Notes: generated from the letters alone by a model not told the origin. A DNA stretch of 64,000 nucleotides from Sphingomonas glacialis (GCF_014653575.1 NZ_BNAQ01000001.1:558001-622000), one strand, 5' to 3'; positions 19,798-29,836 are shown, numbered from the stretch's first letter. Program-made: numbers and translations.

Positions 19798-21033
19798 ATG
19801 CTCCAGGGTTTCGGTTCTCGGACGATCACGGCGATCGGTCTCATCGTCGTCGCGGCGATCGCAGTGTTCCTGCTTGCGGGCGATCTGCAGCCCGCGTTGG
19901 TCACGCTGGTCGGCGGGATTGCCGCGGCGCTCGTCGCGACGGGCACCGGCGACGGCCCGATCGAGCTGCCCCGCCCCGTCCCCGCTGCCGCCGCGCTCGC
20001 CCCGCCCGAAACGCAGGACGTGATCGAGGCGATCGTCGAGCCGGTGCTGATCGTCGCCGAAGGGCGCGTGACGCATGCCAATGCCGTCGCGCTCGGGCTG
20101 CTCGGCAAGCATATCGTCGGCGAGGACGTGCGCGTCGCGATCCGGCACCCGGGCGCCGCCGAACGCCTCGCCGGTCCGTCGACGGGCAATCTGCAGGGCC
20201 CGACCAATCTCGTCGGGCTCGGCGCGCTCGACCAGCATTGGGAAATGCATGTCAGCCGCGCCGGGGGTGGTCAGCGGATCGTGCAACTCGTCGACCGCAC
20301 CGGCAATTACGCCGCCGAGCGGATGCGCGTCGACTTCGTCGCGAACGCGAGCCACGAATTGCGCACCCCGCTCGCCTCGATCCTCGGTTATATCGAGACG
20401 CTTGGCGACGAGAAGGCGGGCGAGGACGCGCAGGTGCGCGGGCGCTTCCTCAAGATCATGTTCGACGAGGCGCGGCGGATGCAGCGGCTGGTCGAGGACC
20501 TGATCTCGCTCAGCCGGATCGAGGCAGAGAAATATCGTCTGCCCGATCGCGCGGTCGATGTCAGTGCGCTGATCGGCGAAGTCCGCTCCGAACTGCTCGA
20601 CGCGCAGGACACGCGCAGCGCCGATATCGTCGCCGACCTCGACCTCGGCGTGCCGCCCGTGGCCGGCGACCGCGCGCAATTGAGCCAGGTGCTCCACAAT
20701 CTCATCGGCAATGCGATGAAATACGGCCGCGCCGGTACGCCGGTGACAGTTGGGCTGTGGCGCGATCCGGCGGGAATGGTGCGGATCAGCGTGACCGACG
20801 AGGGCGAAGGGATCGCGCCCGAGCACATCCCGCGCCTGACCGAGCGCTTCTACCGCGTCGACCCGGGCCGCAGCCGCGCGGCTGGCGGAACCGGGCTTGG
20901 GCTCGCGATCGTCAAGCATATCATCGAGCGCCACCGCGGTCGGTTCGATGTGACGAGCACCGTGGGCAAGGGAACCACGGTGACAATTCTGCTCCCAGCG
21001 CACGGCCAGACGGGCGCTGTCATCAAACGGTAA
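19798..21033 (+). CDS. phoR: Phosphate regulon sensor kinase PhoR
   Basis: This 411-aa histidine kinase has an N-terminal membrane region (about residues 9-45), a PAS-like segment (about 75-165), a HisKA helix with His186 in ANASHELRTPLASILGY, and a HATPase domain (N box NLIGNAMKYG, G1 VTDEGEGIAPEH, G2 GGTGLGLAIVKHI). It is the first gene of phoR-pstSCAB-phoU-phoB. Its stop lies inside a Pho box that probably drives pstS. Confidence 0.93.
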   Translation: MLQGFGSRTITAIGLIVVAAIAVFLLAGDLQPALVTLVGGIAAALVATGTGDGPIELPRPVPAAAALAPPETQDVIEAIVEPVLIVAEGRVTHANAVALGLLGKHIVGEDVRVAIRHPGAAERLAGPSTGNLQGPTNLVGLGALDQHWEMHVSRAGGGQRIVQLVDRTGNYAAERMRVDFVANASHELRTPLASILGYIETLGDEKAGEDAQVRGRFLKIMFDEARRMQRLVEDLISLSRIEAEKYRLPDRAVDVSALIGEVRSELLDAQDTRSADIVADLDLGVPPVAGDRAQLSQVLHNLIGNAMKYGRAGTPVTVGLWRDPAGMVRISVTDEGEGIAPEHIPRLTERFYRVDPGRSRAAGGTGLGLAIVKHIIERHRGRFDVTSTVGKGTTVTILLPAHGQTGAVIKR

Positions 21034-21034
21034 C
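21017..21034 (+). promoter_or_regulatory. Pho box upstream of pstS
   Basis: CTGTCAT-CAAA-CGGTAAC matches the PhoB box (CTGTCAT-N4-CTGTCAC): 7 of 7 in the first half, 5 of 7 in the second. It overlaps the phoR stop codon and lies 74 bases before pstS, so PhoB-P could raise pstSCAB-phoU-phoB separately from phoR. Confidence 0.65.
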
Positions 21035-21079
21035 GACAGTGTCACACAGGCGGTCCGTCGCGATGGTATTGCGATTCTA

Positions 21080-21095
21080 CGGACCCTTCGGTCCG
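21080..21095 (+). promoter_or_regulatory. Leader hairpin just before the pstS ribosome-binding site
   Basis: CGGACC (21080-21085), loop CTTC, GGTCCG (21090-21095) forms a perfect 6-bp hairpin ending directly at the GAGGGGAG Shine-Dalgarno of pstS. It could stabilise the 5' end of the transcript or tune translation. Confidence 0.45.
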
Positions 21096-21107
21096 AGGGG
21101 AGAATCC

Positions 21108-22172
21108 ATGAACCGGAAACGCGCGATCGTCGCCTTTGCCGCCAGCAGTGCGGCAGCGTTGGCACTCAGTGCCTGCCAGGACCAGGCCAATGGCGGGGGC
21201 GCCGGCTCGCGCGACCATATCACCGTCGTCGGATCGTCGACTGTCTTCCCCTTCACCACGATCGTCGCCGAGCAGCTCATCAACAAGACGCCGGGGATGA
21301 AGTCGCCCGCGATCGAATCGACCGGCACGGGCGGCGGGATGAAGCTGTTCTGCGCCGGCGTCGGGGCGGCGCATCCCGACATCGAGGACGCCTCGCGCCG
21401 GATGAAGGCGAGCGAGTATCGCACCTGCAAGGACAATGGCGTCGACACTATCATCGAGGTCCAGATCGGGCTCGACGGCGTCGCCTTCGCCGAATCGATG
21501 AGCGGCCCCAAGCTGCAGTTGACCGCGGTCGACCTGTACAAGGCGCTCGCCGCCACGCCGATGGGCCAGCCCAACACCGCCAAGACGTGGAAGGACGTCA
21601 ACCCGGCGCTGCCCGCGATCCCGATTCAGGTCTATGGTCCGCCCTCGACCAGCGGCACGCGCGATGCGCTCGCCGAGTTGATCCTCGCCAAGGGCTGCGA
21701 CGCGATCAACCCAGCGCTCGCCGACAAGAAGGAAAGCGATGCCGCCGGCTATGCCAAGGGCTGTACCGCAATCCGCGAGGACGGCGCCTATGTCGATGCC
21801 GGCGAGAACGACAATCTGATCGTCCAGAAGCTCCAGTCGAATCCCAATGCGATCGGCATCTTCGGCTATTCGTATCTCGAGCAGAACAAGGACAAGCTCA
21901 ACGGCGTGCCGATCAATGGCGTCGAACCGACCTATGAGACGATCGCGCGCGGCGCCTATCCGGGCTCGCGGCCGCTCTACCTCTACGTCAAGAAGGCGCA
22001 TCTCACCGCAATCAAGGGCCTGCGCGAATTCCTCTCGCTCTATGCGCAGTCATGGGATCCCAAGGGTCCGCTCGTCGCCAAGGGGCTGATCGCGGCGCCC
22101 GACGACGTGCGCAAGCGCAGCGCCGAGATCATCAAGGCCGAAGCGACGCTGGACCCGTCCAAGCTGCTCTAA
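21108..22172 (+). CDS. pstS: Phosphate ABC transporter substrate-binding protein PstS
   Basis: This 354-aa protein starts after a strong GAGGGGAGA site. It has a lipoprotein-type signal (ALALSACQDQ), so it is probably tethered in the periplasm. The phosphate-binding loop motifs are visible: VVGSSTVFPFT near the N-terminus, STGTGGGMKLFC, and SGTRDAL. It captures phosphate for PstCAB. Confidence 0.95.
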   Translation: MNRKRAIVAFAASSAAALALSACQDQANGGGAGSRDHITVVGSSTVFPFTTIVAEQLINKTPGMKSPAIESTGTGGGMKLFCAGVGAAHPDIEDASRRMKASEYRTCKDNGVDTIIEVQIGLDGVAFAESMSGPKLQLTAVDLYKALAATPMGQPNTAKTWKDVNPALPAIPIQVYGPPSTSGTRDALAELILAKGCDAINPALADKKESDAAGYAKGCTAIREDGAYVDAGENDNLIVQKLQSNPNAIGIFGYSYLEQNKDKLNGVPINGVEPTYETIARGAYPGSRPLYLYVKKAHLTAIKGLREFLSLYAQSWDPKGPLVAKGLIAAPDDVRKRSAEIIKAEATLDPSKLL

Positions 22173-22214
22173 TCGTCTTTCCCACACCTCGAACCCGAAG
22201 TCGAAACACCCGCT

Positions 22215-23591
22215 TTGTCGATCCTTACTCTCTCCCTCGTCATCGCGGGGCTCGGCCTGATCGGCTGGCTGACGGCGCGGATGCGTGCCGTCGGCTTCCG
22301 CCGCGGCAGCACCGCGCGGTTCAGCTCGCTGCCGTCGCATTTCGGCGGCTATGTCGCCTTGTGGACGGTGTTGCCCGCCGCTCTCTTCCTGTGCGTCTGG
22401 GCGTCGACTTCGCCAGCGCTGGTGACCGACCGCGTGCTGCGCGATCCCGCCGCCGCGCAATTGCCGCCGCCGGGGTTCGACCGTGCGGCGATCCTGTCCG
22501 AAGCGCGCAGCCTTGCCGCTGGCAACAGCTTCGGCGCGTTCAACCCACTGTCGCAGAAGCTCGCGCCCGCTTATGCTGCGGCGCAGAACCGCAACGACTG
22601 GATCGGCTCGGCGGTCGCGTTGCTGCTCGCCTTTGCGACCGGCGGGTTCGCTTATACCCGCGTCCGCCCCGATTTCCGCGCGCGCAGCAAGATCGAACGC
22701 GTCGTGATGGCGTGCCTGCTCGCCGCCTCGCTGATCGCGATCGTCACGACGATGGGGATCGTCGCGTCGCTGCTGTTCGAATCGTGGCGCTTCTTCAGCG
22801 TCGTGCCGATCACCGACTTCCTGTTCGGGACGCATTGGAGCCCGCAAGTCATCGACCCGGCCGACCCGGGCAAGACACTCGGCGCAGTGCCGTTGTTCTG
22901 GGGCACCTTCTTCATCGGCGCGGTGATCGCGATGCTCGTCGCGATCCCGTTCGGGCTGATGAGCGCGGTGTACCTCACGCAATATGCGACGCCGCGCGCG
23001 CGCCGCTGGATGAAGCCGATCCTCGAAGTGCTCGCGGGCGTGCCGACCGTGGTCTACGGCTATTTCGCCGCGCTGACGGTGGCGCCGGCGGTGCGCGATG
23101 TCGCGGTGTCGCTCGGCATTACCTGGGCAAGCTCGGAAAGCGCGCTCGCCGCGGGGCTGGTGATGGGGGTGATGATCATCCCGTTCGTCTCCTCGATGGC
23201 AGACGATTCGCTGGCGGCGGTGCCGGGCGCGATGCGCGACGGGAGCCTGGCGATGGGCGCGACCTCGTCCGAGACGATCAGCCGCGTATTGCTTCCCGCG
23301 GCGCTTCCCGGTGTCGTCGGTGGCGTCTTGCTCGCGGTCAGCCGCGCGATCGGCGAGACGATGATCGTGGTGATGGCGGCGAGCGGCGTCGCGACGCTCA
23401 CGCTCAACCCGTTCGCCAGCGCGACCACCGTGACCAAGCAGATCGTCGACCTGCTCACCGGCGAAGCCGAGTTCGACAGCCCGAAGACGCTCGCCGCCTT
23501 CGCGCTCGGGCTCACGCTGTTCGTCATAACCCTGCTCCTCAACATCGTCGCGCTGACGGTCGTGAAACGGTATCGCGAAGCTTATGAGTGA
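22215..23591 (+). CDS. pstC: Phosphate ABC transporter permease PstC
   Basis: This 458-aa inner-membrane permease is longer than E. coli PstC through an N-terminal extension with extra membrane segments, as is usual in alphaproteobacteria. The binding-protein-dependent transport motif is seen in AIGETMIVVMAASG with the preceding EAA-type loop around MGATSSETISRVLLPAAL. The start is a TTG at 22215; the next ATG would remove the first membrane helix. It overlaps pstA by 8 bases. Confidence 0.92.
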   Translation: MSILTLSLVIAGLGLIGWLTARMRAVGFRRGSTARFSSLPSHFGGYVALWTVLPAALFLCVWASTSPALVTDRVLRDPAAAQLPPPGFDRAAILSEARSLAAGNSFGAFNPLSQKLAPAYAAAQNRNDWIGSAVALLLAFATGGFAYTRVRPDFRARSKIERVVMACLLAASLIAIVTTMGIVASLLFESWRFFSVVPITDFLFGTHWSPQVIDPADPGKTLGAVPLFWGTFFIGAVIAMLVAIPFGLMSAVYLTQYATPRARRWMKPILEVLAGVPTVVYGYFAALTVAPAVRDVAVSLGITWASSESALAAGLVMGVMIIPFVSSMADDSLAAVPGAMRDGSLAMGATSSETISRVLLPAALPGVVGGVLLAVSRAIGETMIVVMAASGVATLTLNPFASATTVTKQIVDLLTGEAEFDSPKTLAAFALGLTLFVITLLLNIVALTVVKRYREAYE

Positions 23592-24897
23592 CGCCCCAAT
23601 CCTGAGCGGGCTCGTCCCCGGTGTCGCGACCACCGCGACCGGCCCGGCCGAGCGCGCGCCGACCGACTGGCGGACGCAGTCGATGCAGCGCCGCATCCGC
23701 AAGCGTTATGCCGCCGAGCGGCGCTTCCGCTGGCTCGGGCTCGGCGCGGTCGTGCTTTCCGCCGGCTTCCTCGCGGTGCTGCTTGTGACGATGGTGTATA
23801 ACGGCGCCAGCGGATTCCTGCAGACGCAGATCGCGCTGCCGGTCGATTTCGCGCATTCAGGGTTGTTGCTGACGCCCGCCGACCTGCGCGGACCCGGCGC
23901 CGATCTCGCGCTGTCGACCGCCAATATCGAAGGCTTGACCGATTCATCGGCCAAGGCCGCGTTCGGGACCGACGGCGATCGCTGGGTGTCCGACGGCGGC
24001 TGGCTGCGCGTGCGCCAAGCGCTGAAGCGCGACCCCGCGCTGCTCGGCGCGCGCGCGACGATCTGGGTGCCCGCCGCCGATGCGATCGACGTCGCGGCCA
24101 AGCGCCAGGGCGATCCGGCCTCCGAGGCGATCGTCGCGAAGCTCAAGGCGCGCCAGGCGATCTCGACCGGCTTCAACCTCCCCTTCCTCACCGCATCGGA
24201 CTCGAACGATCCGACGCGCGCGGGGATCTGGGGCGCGTTCAAGGGCTCGCTGTTCACGATGCTGGTCACGCTGCTGATCGCCTTCCCGGTCGGGGTGCTG
24301 TCGGCGCTCTATCTCGAGGAATATGCGCCGCGGAACCGCTGGACCGATCTGATCGAGGTCTCGATCAACAATCTCGCCGCGGTGCCCTCGATCATCTTCG
24401 GCTTGCTCGGGCTCGCGGTCTTCCTCGGCACCTTCGGGCTGCCGCGCTCGGCGTCGATCGTCGGTGGTCTCACGCTCGCGCTGATGACGATGCCGGTGAT
24501 CGTGATCTCGGGCCGCAACGCGATCAAGGGCGTCCCGCCGTCGATCCGCGATGCCGCGCTCGGCGTCGGGGCGAGCCCGATCCAGGTCGTCTTCCACCAC
24601 GTCCTGCCGCTCGCGCTGCCCGGCATCCTCACCGGCACGATCATCGGCATGGCGCGCGCGCTCGGCGAGACTGCGCCACTGCTGATGATCGGGATGCGCG
24701 CGTTCATCGCCTCGCCACCCGCGCGGCTGACCGATCCGGCGACGGTGCTGCCGGTGCAGATCTTCCTATGGTCCGATCAGATCGATCGCGGCTTTGTCGA
24801 AAAGACCAGCGCGGCGATCATCGTCCTGCTCGTCTTCCTGCTCGCGATGAACGGCTTCGCGATCTACCTCCGTAACAAATTCGAGACCCGCTGGTGA
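23584..24897 (+). CDS. pstA: Phosphate ABC transporter permease PstA
   Basis: This 437-aa second permease has a soluble N-terminus of about 50 residues, a membrane helix, a large extracytoplasmic region (about residues 75-205) and then the permease core. The EAA loop is [20 protein letters not shown] and the [12 protein letters not shown] motif follows. The start overlaps the pstC end, and its stop overlaps the pstB GTG (GTGA). Confidence 0.93.
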   Translation: MSDAPILSGLVPGVATTATGPAERAPTDWRTQSMQRRIRKRYAAERRFRWLGLGAVVLSAGFLAVLLVTMVYNGASGFLQTQIALPVDFAHSGLLLTPADLRGPGADLALSTANIEGLTDSSAKAAFGTDGDRWVSDGGWLRVRQALKRDPALLGARATIWVPAADAIDVAAKRQGDPASEAIVAKLKARQAISTGFNLPFLTASDSNDPTRAGIWGAFKGSLFTMLVTLLIAFPVGVLSALYLEEYAPRNRWTDLIEVSINNLAAVPSIIFGLLGLAVFLGTFGLPRSASIVGGLTLALMTMPVIVISGRNAIKGVPPSIRDAALGVGASPIQVVFHHVLPLALPGILTGTIIGMARALGETAPLLMIGMRAFIASPPARLTDPATVLPVQIFLWSDQIDRGFVEKTSAAIIVLLVFLLAMNGFAIYLRNKFETRW

Positions 24898-25664
24898 GCA
24901 TTCCCAACCAACACAAGATTTCGGCGCAGCACGTGAACGTCTGGTACGGCGCCAAGAAAGCGATCGACGACGTGTCGCTCGATTTCGGTTCGGACCACGT
25001 CACCTCGCTGATCGGCCCGTCGGGCTGCGGCAAATCGACCTTCCTGCGCACGCTCAACCGGATGAACGACACAATTCCTGCGGCCAAGGTCGAGGGCGAC
25101 ATCACGCTCGACGGCGAGGACATCTACGCCCCCGAAATGGACGTCGTGCAGCTCCGCGCGCGCGTCGGCATGGTGTTCCAGAAGCCCAACCCCTTCCCCA
25201 AGTCGATCTTCGAGAACGTCGCCTACGGCCCGCGCATCCACGGCCTTGCCGGCAACAAGACCCAGCTCGGCGAGATCGTCGAACGCTCGTTGCGCCGCGC
25301 CGGGCTGTGGGACGAGGTCAAGGACCGCCTCACCGACAGCGGCACCGCGCTGTCGGGCGGCCAGCAGCAACGGCTGTGCATCGCGCGCGCGATCGCGGTC
25401 GACCCCGAGGTGATCCTGATGGACGAGCCGTGCTCGGCGCTCGACCCGATCGCGACCGCCAAGATCGAGGAGCTGATTCACGAGTTGAAGGGCCGCTACG
25501 CGATCGTGATCGTCACGCACAACATGCAGCAGGCCGCGCGCGTGTCGCAGCGCACCGCCTTCTTCCACCTGGGCACGCTGATCGAATATGGCGCGACCTC
25601 GGACATCTTCACCAATCCTCGGCAGGAACGCACCAAGGATTACATCACCGGCCGCTACGGGTGA
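24894..25664 (+). CDS. pstB: Phosphate ABC transporter ATPase PstB
   Basis: This 256-aa ATPase energises PstCA. Walker A is GPSGCGKST, the ABC signature is [15 protein letters not shown], and Walker B is [13 protein letters not shown] with the switch His in [10 protein letters not shown]. The start is GTG, overlapping the pstA stop. Confidence 0.97.
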   Translation: MSIPNQHKISAQHVNVWYGAKKAIDDVSLDFGSDHVTSLIGPSGCGKSTFLRTLNRMNDTIPAAKVEGDITLDGEDIYAPEMDVVQLRARVGMVFQKPNPFPKSIFENVAYGPRIHGLAGNKTQLGEIVERSLRRAGLWDEVKDRLTDSGTALSGGQQQRLCIARAIAVDPEVILMDEPCSALDPIATAKIEELIHELKGRYAIVIVTHNMQQAARVSQRTAFFHLGTLIEYGATSDIFTNPRQERTKDYITGRYG

Positions 25665-25671
25665 ACAGGAC

Positions 25672-26370
25672 ATGCCATTGAACGACCATACAGTTAAGGC
25701 GTTCGACGCCGATATCGGCCAGCTGCGCGGCCTCATCGCGCAGATGGGCGGAATGGCCGAACACGCGATTGCCGGCGCGATGGAAGCGCTGCGCCGCCAC
25801 GACCTCGAAGGCGCGCAGCTCATCATCGCGGGCGACAAGAAGCTCGACGCGCTCGAGCTCGAGGTCGAGCAGCTCGCAGTCCGCATCATCGCGCTGCGCG
25901 CGCCGCTCGCCGACGATCTGCGCGAAGTCGTCGCCGCGCTGAAGATCGCCGGGGTGATCGAACGGATTGGCGACTATGCCAAGAACATCGCCAAGCGCGT
26001 CCCCTCGATCGACAGCCATGGCGAGATCGAACCGCTGTCGGTGCTCCCCGCCATGTCGGCGCTCGCGGTGCGGATGGTGCACGACGCGCTCGACGCCTTC
26101 GCCGCGCGCGACGCCGATGCCGCGGTCGAAGTGTGCCAGCGCGACCGCGAGGTCGACGATTTCTACAACAGCCTGTTCCGCGTGCTCGTAACCCACATGA
26201 TGGAGAACCCGCGGACGATCGGCCAGGTCACGCAATTGCTCTTCATCGCCAAGAATCTCGAACGCGTGGGCGACCACGCAACGAACATCGCCGAGATGAT
26301 CTACTATGCCGCAACCGGTACGCACATGGTCGAACGTGACCGCGGCACCCTTCTCAGCCTGACGGAGTAA
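25672..26370 (+). CDS. phoU: Phosphate transport regulator PhoU
   Basis: This 232-aa all-helical protein has two PhoU repeats with the metal-binding helices (VIERIGDYAKNIAKR and KNLERVGDHATNIAEM). It links PstSCAB occupancy to PhoR, shutting the regulon when phosphate is sufficient. The ATG at 25672 follows AACAGGAC, 7 bases after pstB. Confidence 0.95.
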   Translation: MPLNDHTVKAFDADIGQLRGLIAQMGGMAEHAIAGAMEALRRHDLEGAQLIIAGDKKLDALELEVEQLAVRIIALRAPLADDLREVVAALKIAGVIERIGDYAKNIAKRVPSIDSHGEIEPLSVLPAMSALAVRMVHDALDAFAARDADAAVEVCQRDREVDDFYNSLFRVLVTHMMENPRTIGQVTQLLFIAKNLERVGDHATNIAEMIYYAATGTHMVERDRGTLLSLTE

Positions 26371-26375
26371 ACGAT

Positions 26376-27068
26376 ATGGCACGCGCGAAAATGCTGCTGG
26401 TTGAAGACGACGCCGCGCTCGCCGAGCTGCTGATCTGGCACTTCAAGCGCGAGGATTTCGAGATCGCGCAGACGCCCGACGGCGAGGAGGCGCTGCTGCT
26501 GGCCAAGGAGAATACCCCCGACATCGTGCTGCTCGACTGGATGGTCGAGGGCCTGTCGGGGATCGAAGTGTGCCGCCGCCTGCGCCGCATGCCCGAGACC
26601 GCCAACGTCCCGATCATCATGCTGACCGCGCGCGGCGAGGAAGAGGATCGCGTCCGCGGGCTCGAGACCGGCGCCGACGATTATGTCACCAAGCCGTTTA
26701 GCCCACGCGAACTCGTCGCGCGCGTCGGCGCGGTGCTGCGGCGGGTGCGCCCGGCGTTGGCGGGCGAGCAGCTGACCTATTCCGACATCGAGATGGATAC
26801 CGTCGGCCACAAGGTGCGGCGTTCGGGCGAGGTCATCCCGCTCGGGCCGACCGAGTTCCGCCTGCTGAAACACTTCCTCGAACATCCCGGCTGGGTGTTC
26901 TCGCGCGAGCGACTGCTCGATGCGGTATGGGGCCATGACAGCGACATCGAGAGCCGCACGGTCGACGTGCACATCCGGCGGCTGCGCAAGGCGATCAACT
27001 GCGGCGACCGCCCCGATATCATCCGCACGGTGCGTTCGGCGGGCTATGCACTCGATTCGGGTGCGTAA
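26376..27068 (+). CDS. phoB: Phosphate regulon response regulator PhoB
   Basis: This 230-aa OmpR-family regulator has an N-terminal receiver (VEDD at 9-12, phospho-acceptor Asp54 in VLLDWMVEG, Lys in VTKPFSPREL) and a C-terminal winged helix (GPTEFRLLKHFLEHPG, RTVDVHIRRLRKAI). It ends the operon, six genes away from its kinase phoR, so its own level would rise with the pst genes. Confidence 0.96.
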   Translation: MARAKMLLVEDDAALAELLIWHFKREDFEIAQTPDGEEALLLAKENTPDIVLLDWMVEGLSGIEVCRRLRRMPETANVPIIMLTARGEEEDRVRGLETGADDYVTKPFSPRELVARVGAVLRRVRPALAGEQLTYSDIEMDTVGHKVRRSGEVIPLGPTEFRLLKHFLEHPGWVFSRERLLDAVWGHDSDIESRTVDVHIRRLRKAINCGDRPDIIRTVRSAGYALDSGA

Positions 27069-27150
27069 AGAATATTGGGACCCATGCGGCACAATGTGCG
27101 TTAGACCCGACGAGCAGCACACAATGCTGCCCGTTCGCAGGAGACTGTTT

Positions 27151-27516
27151 ATGAAAATCATGATGTTTGCGGCGCTCGCCGCTGCCGTCGCAATGCCCGC
27201 GCTGGCGCAGACCACGCCAGCACCGGCGACCCCCGACGCGATGAGCCAGCCGGCCCCGGCGCAAACCATGCCTGCTCAGCCCGCCCCGGCAGCAGACCCC
27301 GCAATGGCACAGCCCGCCGCCCCCGCCGCTGATCCGGCAATGGCGCAGCCGGCAACGACGCCCGCCGCCAATGCGTCGATGGCGACGCCGTCGGCACCGA
27401 TGGCAGCGACCGGCGACTACCCGCCCTGCTCGCGCACGCTGAAGGATGGCTGCACCGAGCGGTCGAACGCTGCCGGCGCGCGGATGCACTCGAGCAAGCG
27501 CATGCACAAGCACTGA
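27151..27516 (+). CDS. Small Ala/Pro-rich secreted protein
   Basis: This 121-aa protein follows GCAGGAGAC. It has a signal peptide (MKIMMFAALAAAVAMPALAQ), a low-complexity middle of Pro/Ala/Met with repeated ADPAMAQPA units, and a short C-terminal segment with two cysteines (YPPCSRTLKDGCTERS) and a His/Lys tail. The function is unknown; such sequences often bind envelope components or metals. It is followed by a strong terminator. Confidence 0.75.
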   Translation: MKIMMFAALAAAVAMPALAQTTPAPATPDAMSQPAPAQTMPAQPAPAADPAMAQPAAPAADPAMAQPATTPAANASMATPSAPMAATGDYPPCSRTLKDGCTERSNAAGARMHSSKRMHKH

Positions 27517-27564
27517 GGCCGCGCCGGATTTTTCCGGCCGCAGCCTTCAAGACTTGCCGTTACG

Positions 27565-27598
27565 GCCGGCGTGCAGAAGCCCTGCACGCCGGCTTTTT
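27565..27598 (+). terminator. Intrinsic terminator
   Basis: GCCGGCGTGCAG (27565-27576), loop AAGCC, CTGCACGCCGGC (27582-27593), then TTTTT. A perfect 12-bp stem plus U-run ends the phoB / small-protein transcript. A smaller hairpin GCCGGA-TTTT-TCCGGC lies at 27523-27538. Confidence 0.88.
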
Positions 27599-27682
27599 CG
27601 TATCGGGAGTATGCCGATCGCGGCTTGCACGCCGCGCGCAATTGCCTAGGACGCGCCTCAAACCACCTAGAGGAGTCCATCC

Positions 27683-28582
27683 ATGTCCATCCGTTTCGAT
27701 GATAAGGTCGCCATCGTCACCGGCGCCGGCGGCGGTCTCGGTCGCGCCTATGCGCTCGAACTGGCCAAGCGCGGCGCGAAGGTCGTGGTCAACGATCTCG
27801 GCGGCTCGCGTGATGGCACCGGCCATAGCGACGCGGCGCTGAAGGTCGTCGAGGAAATCAAGGCAGCCGGCGGCGAGGCGATCTCGAACGGCGGCAGCGT
27901 CACCGAATATGAGCAGATGGTCGAAATGGTCGCCAAGGCCAAGGAAACTTGGGGCGGCGTCCACATCCTCATCAACAACGCCGGCGTGCTGCGCGACAAG
28001 AGCTTCGCCAAGATGGAGCCGGCCGATTTCAAGTTCGTGATCGACGTCCACCTCAATGGCTCGGCCAACGTCACCAAGGCGGTGTGGGAAACGATGCGCG
28101 CCCAGAATTATGGCCGCATCCTGATGACGGCGTCGTCGACCGGCCTTTACGGCAATTTCGGCCAGGCGAATTACGGCGCGGCCAAGCTCGGCCTTGCCGG
28201 CCTCACCAAGACGCTCGCGATCGAAGGCGCCAAGAACAACATCAAGGTCAACACGATCGCGCCGACCGCGGGCACGCGGATGACCGAAGACCTCTTCCCG
28301 GCCGAGGCGTTTGCCGCCTTCGCCCCCGAGAAGGTCGCGCCGGCCGCGCTCTATCTCGTGTCGGAGGAATCGCCGACCAACATGATCATCGGCGCGGGCG
28401 CCGGTGTGTTCCAGGCAGCCTATGTCACGCTGACGCAGGGCAAACTGCTGAGCGGCGACGATCTCTCGCCCGAGGGCATCGCCGCGCACTGGGCCGAGAT
28501 CACCGACCGTGCTGGCGAGATGACCCCGCAGAACGGTGCCGAACAGTCGATGAGCATCCTCAAGAAGCTCCAGGGCGGCTGA
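27683..28582 (+). CDS. SDR family short-chain dehydrogenase (hydroxyacyl-CoA type)
   Basis: This 299-aa oxidoreductase has the cofactor motif TGAGGGLGRAYA, NNAGVL, the catalytic Ser in TASSTG and YGAAK (Tyr-x-x-x-Lys). The sequence resembles the 3-hydroxyacyl-CoA dehydrogenase part of the peroxisomal multifunctional enzyme type 2 and related steroid dehydrogenases (VNDLGGSRDGTG insert). Fatty-acid or steroid beta-oxidation is inferred. A GGAG site precedes the ATG. Confidence 0.85.
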   Translation: MSIRFDDKVAIVTGAGGGLGRAYALELAKRGAKVVVNDLGGSRDGTGHSDAALKVVEEIKAAGGEAISNGGSVTEYEQMVEMVAKAKETWGGVHILINNAGVLRDKSFAKMEPADFKFVIDVHLNGSANVTKAVWETMRAQNYGRILMTASSTGLYGNFGQANYGAAKLGLAGLTKTLAIEGAKNNIKVNTIAPTAGTRMTEDLFPAEAFAAFAPEKVAPAALYLVSEESPTNMIIGAGAGVFQAAYVTLTQGKLLSGDDLSPEGIAAHWAEITDRAGEMTPQNGAEQSMSILKKLQGG

Positions 28583-28589
28583 CCTCGCG

Positions 28590-28617
28590 CGTCGCCCCGG
28601 CCTGTGCCGGGGCGACG
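28590..28617. repeat. GC-rich palindrome after the SDR gene
   Basis: CGTCGCCCCGGC (28590-28601), loop CTGT, GCCGGGGCGACG (28606-28617) is a perfect 12-bp stem 8 bases after the stop. There is no U-run. It resembles the dispersed CGTC-CCC palindromes such as that at 33484-33566 and may serve as a transcript end. Confidence 0.55.
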
Positions 28618-28680
28618 ATAGTTACTGTGTTGCTACACTGATACACGCGTGATACGCTCCCCATCGACAGGGAGACGATC

Positions 28681-29712
28681 ATGTACAGCGAAAGCGATAT
28701 CGACGGGGCGGTGACGGCAGGCGCGATTTCGCGCGAGGCGGCGGCCGCGCTGCGCAATCATATCGCCGCGCGCAACGCTGCGCCCGCGGTCGATGAAGAG
28801 AGCTTTCGGCTGCTGTCGGGCTTCAACGATATTTTCGTCTCGATCGCGATCGTGCTGGTGCTCCTCGCGGTCGGCTGGATCGGCGAATCGATCACCCCCC
28901 CGCTTGCCGGCGCGCTGGTCGCGGTCGCGGCCTGGGGGCTCGCCGAATATTTCACGCGCGTTCGGCGGATGGCGCTGCCGAGCATCCTGCTGCTGCTCGC
29001 CTTTGTCGGCGGTGTCGGCGCGACGCCGGTCGGCGTGCTCGTCGCGCTGCACGCCAATTCGAGCGACCAAGCCGGCGCGGCGATCGGCGCTGGCATCGGC
29101 CTGCTGATGGCGGGCGCCGCATGGCTGCACTGGCGGCGCTTCATGGTGCCGATCACCGTCGCCGCCGGCGCATCGGCCTTGGTCGGCGTCGTCGTCGCGC
29201 TGGTGATCGCCGCGATCCCGTTGGTGAAGGAAGCGGTCTATCCACTCGTCTTCATTTGCGGGCTCGGCATGTTCGCGCTCGCAATGACGTGGGATCTGTC
29301 GGACCGCGAGCGCCGCACGCGGCGTGCCGACGTCGCCTTCTGGCTCCACCTCGCCGCAGCACCGATGATCGCCCATCCCGTCTTTCACATGCTCGGCGTG
29401 TTCGGCGGGGCAATCGCGATCGGCACCGCGCTGATCGTGCTCGCGCTTTACCTCGCCTTCGCCTTCGTCGCGCTCGCGGTCGACCGGCGCGCGCTGCTCG
29501 TCTCGAGCCTCGCCTATGTCCTCTATGCGCTGTACGCGCTGTTCCAGACGGCGGGCGCGGTCGAACTGGCGTGGGCGTTCACCGCACTGGCGATCGGCTC
29601 GGCCTTGCTGACGCTCTCCGCCTTCTGGCCGGCAATGCGGCGGATCGTGGTCGGCCTGCTCGGCGGTCTTGGCGAGCGCCTGCCCCCGGTCGCGACGCTG
29701 GTCGCCGCCTAG
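28681..29712 (+). CDS. Polytopic membrane protein of unknown function
   Basis: This 343-aa protein has a soluble N-terminus of about 45 residues (SDIDGAVTAGAISREAAAAL) and about ten hydrophobic helices. The layout resembles DUF2157/DUF4401-type membrane proteins, but I see no diagnostic motif. The ATG follows AGGGAGACGATC. It stands alone with an upstream hairpin and a downstream gap of 124 bp. Confidence 0.7.
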   Translation: MYSESDIDGAVTAGAISREAAAALRNHIAARNAAPAVDEESFRLLSGFNDIFVSIAIVLVLLAVGWIGESITPPLAGALVAVAAWGLAEYFTRVRRMALPSILLLLAFVGGVGATPVGVLVALHANSSDQAGAAIGAGIGLLMAGAAWLHWRRFMVPITVAAGASALVGVVVALVIAAIPLVKEAVYPLVFICGLGMFALAMTWDLSDRERRTRRADVAFWLHLAAAPMIAHPVFHMLGVFGGAIAIGTALIVLALYLAFAFVALAVDRRALLVSSLAYVLYALYALFQTAGAVELAWAFTALAIGSALLTLSAFWPAMRRIVVGLLGGLGERLPPVATLVAA

Positions 29713-29836
29713 CGGCCGACTCGCCCGGCGGCGTGCGTCGTGTGCCTTGTTGCAAACCGGAATCTCGCGTATTCCTTTGAACGCAGGCGGATATTTGCGC
29801 CGTTTGCGCCGTTCAACGCAACGAAAGAGGCACCGG

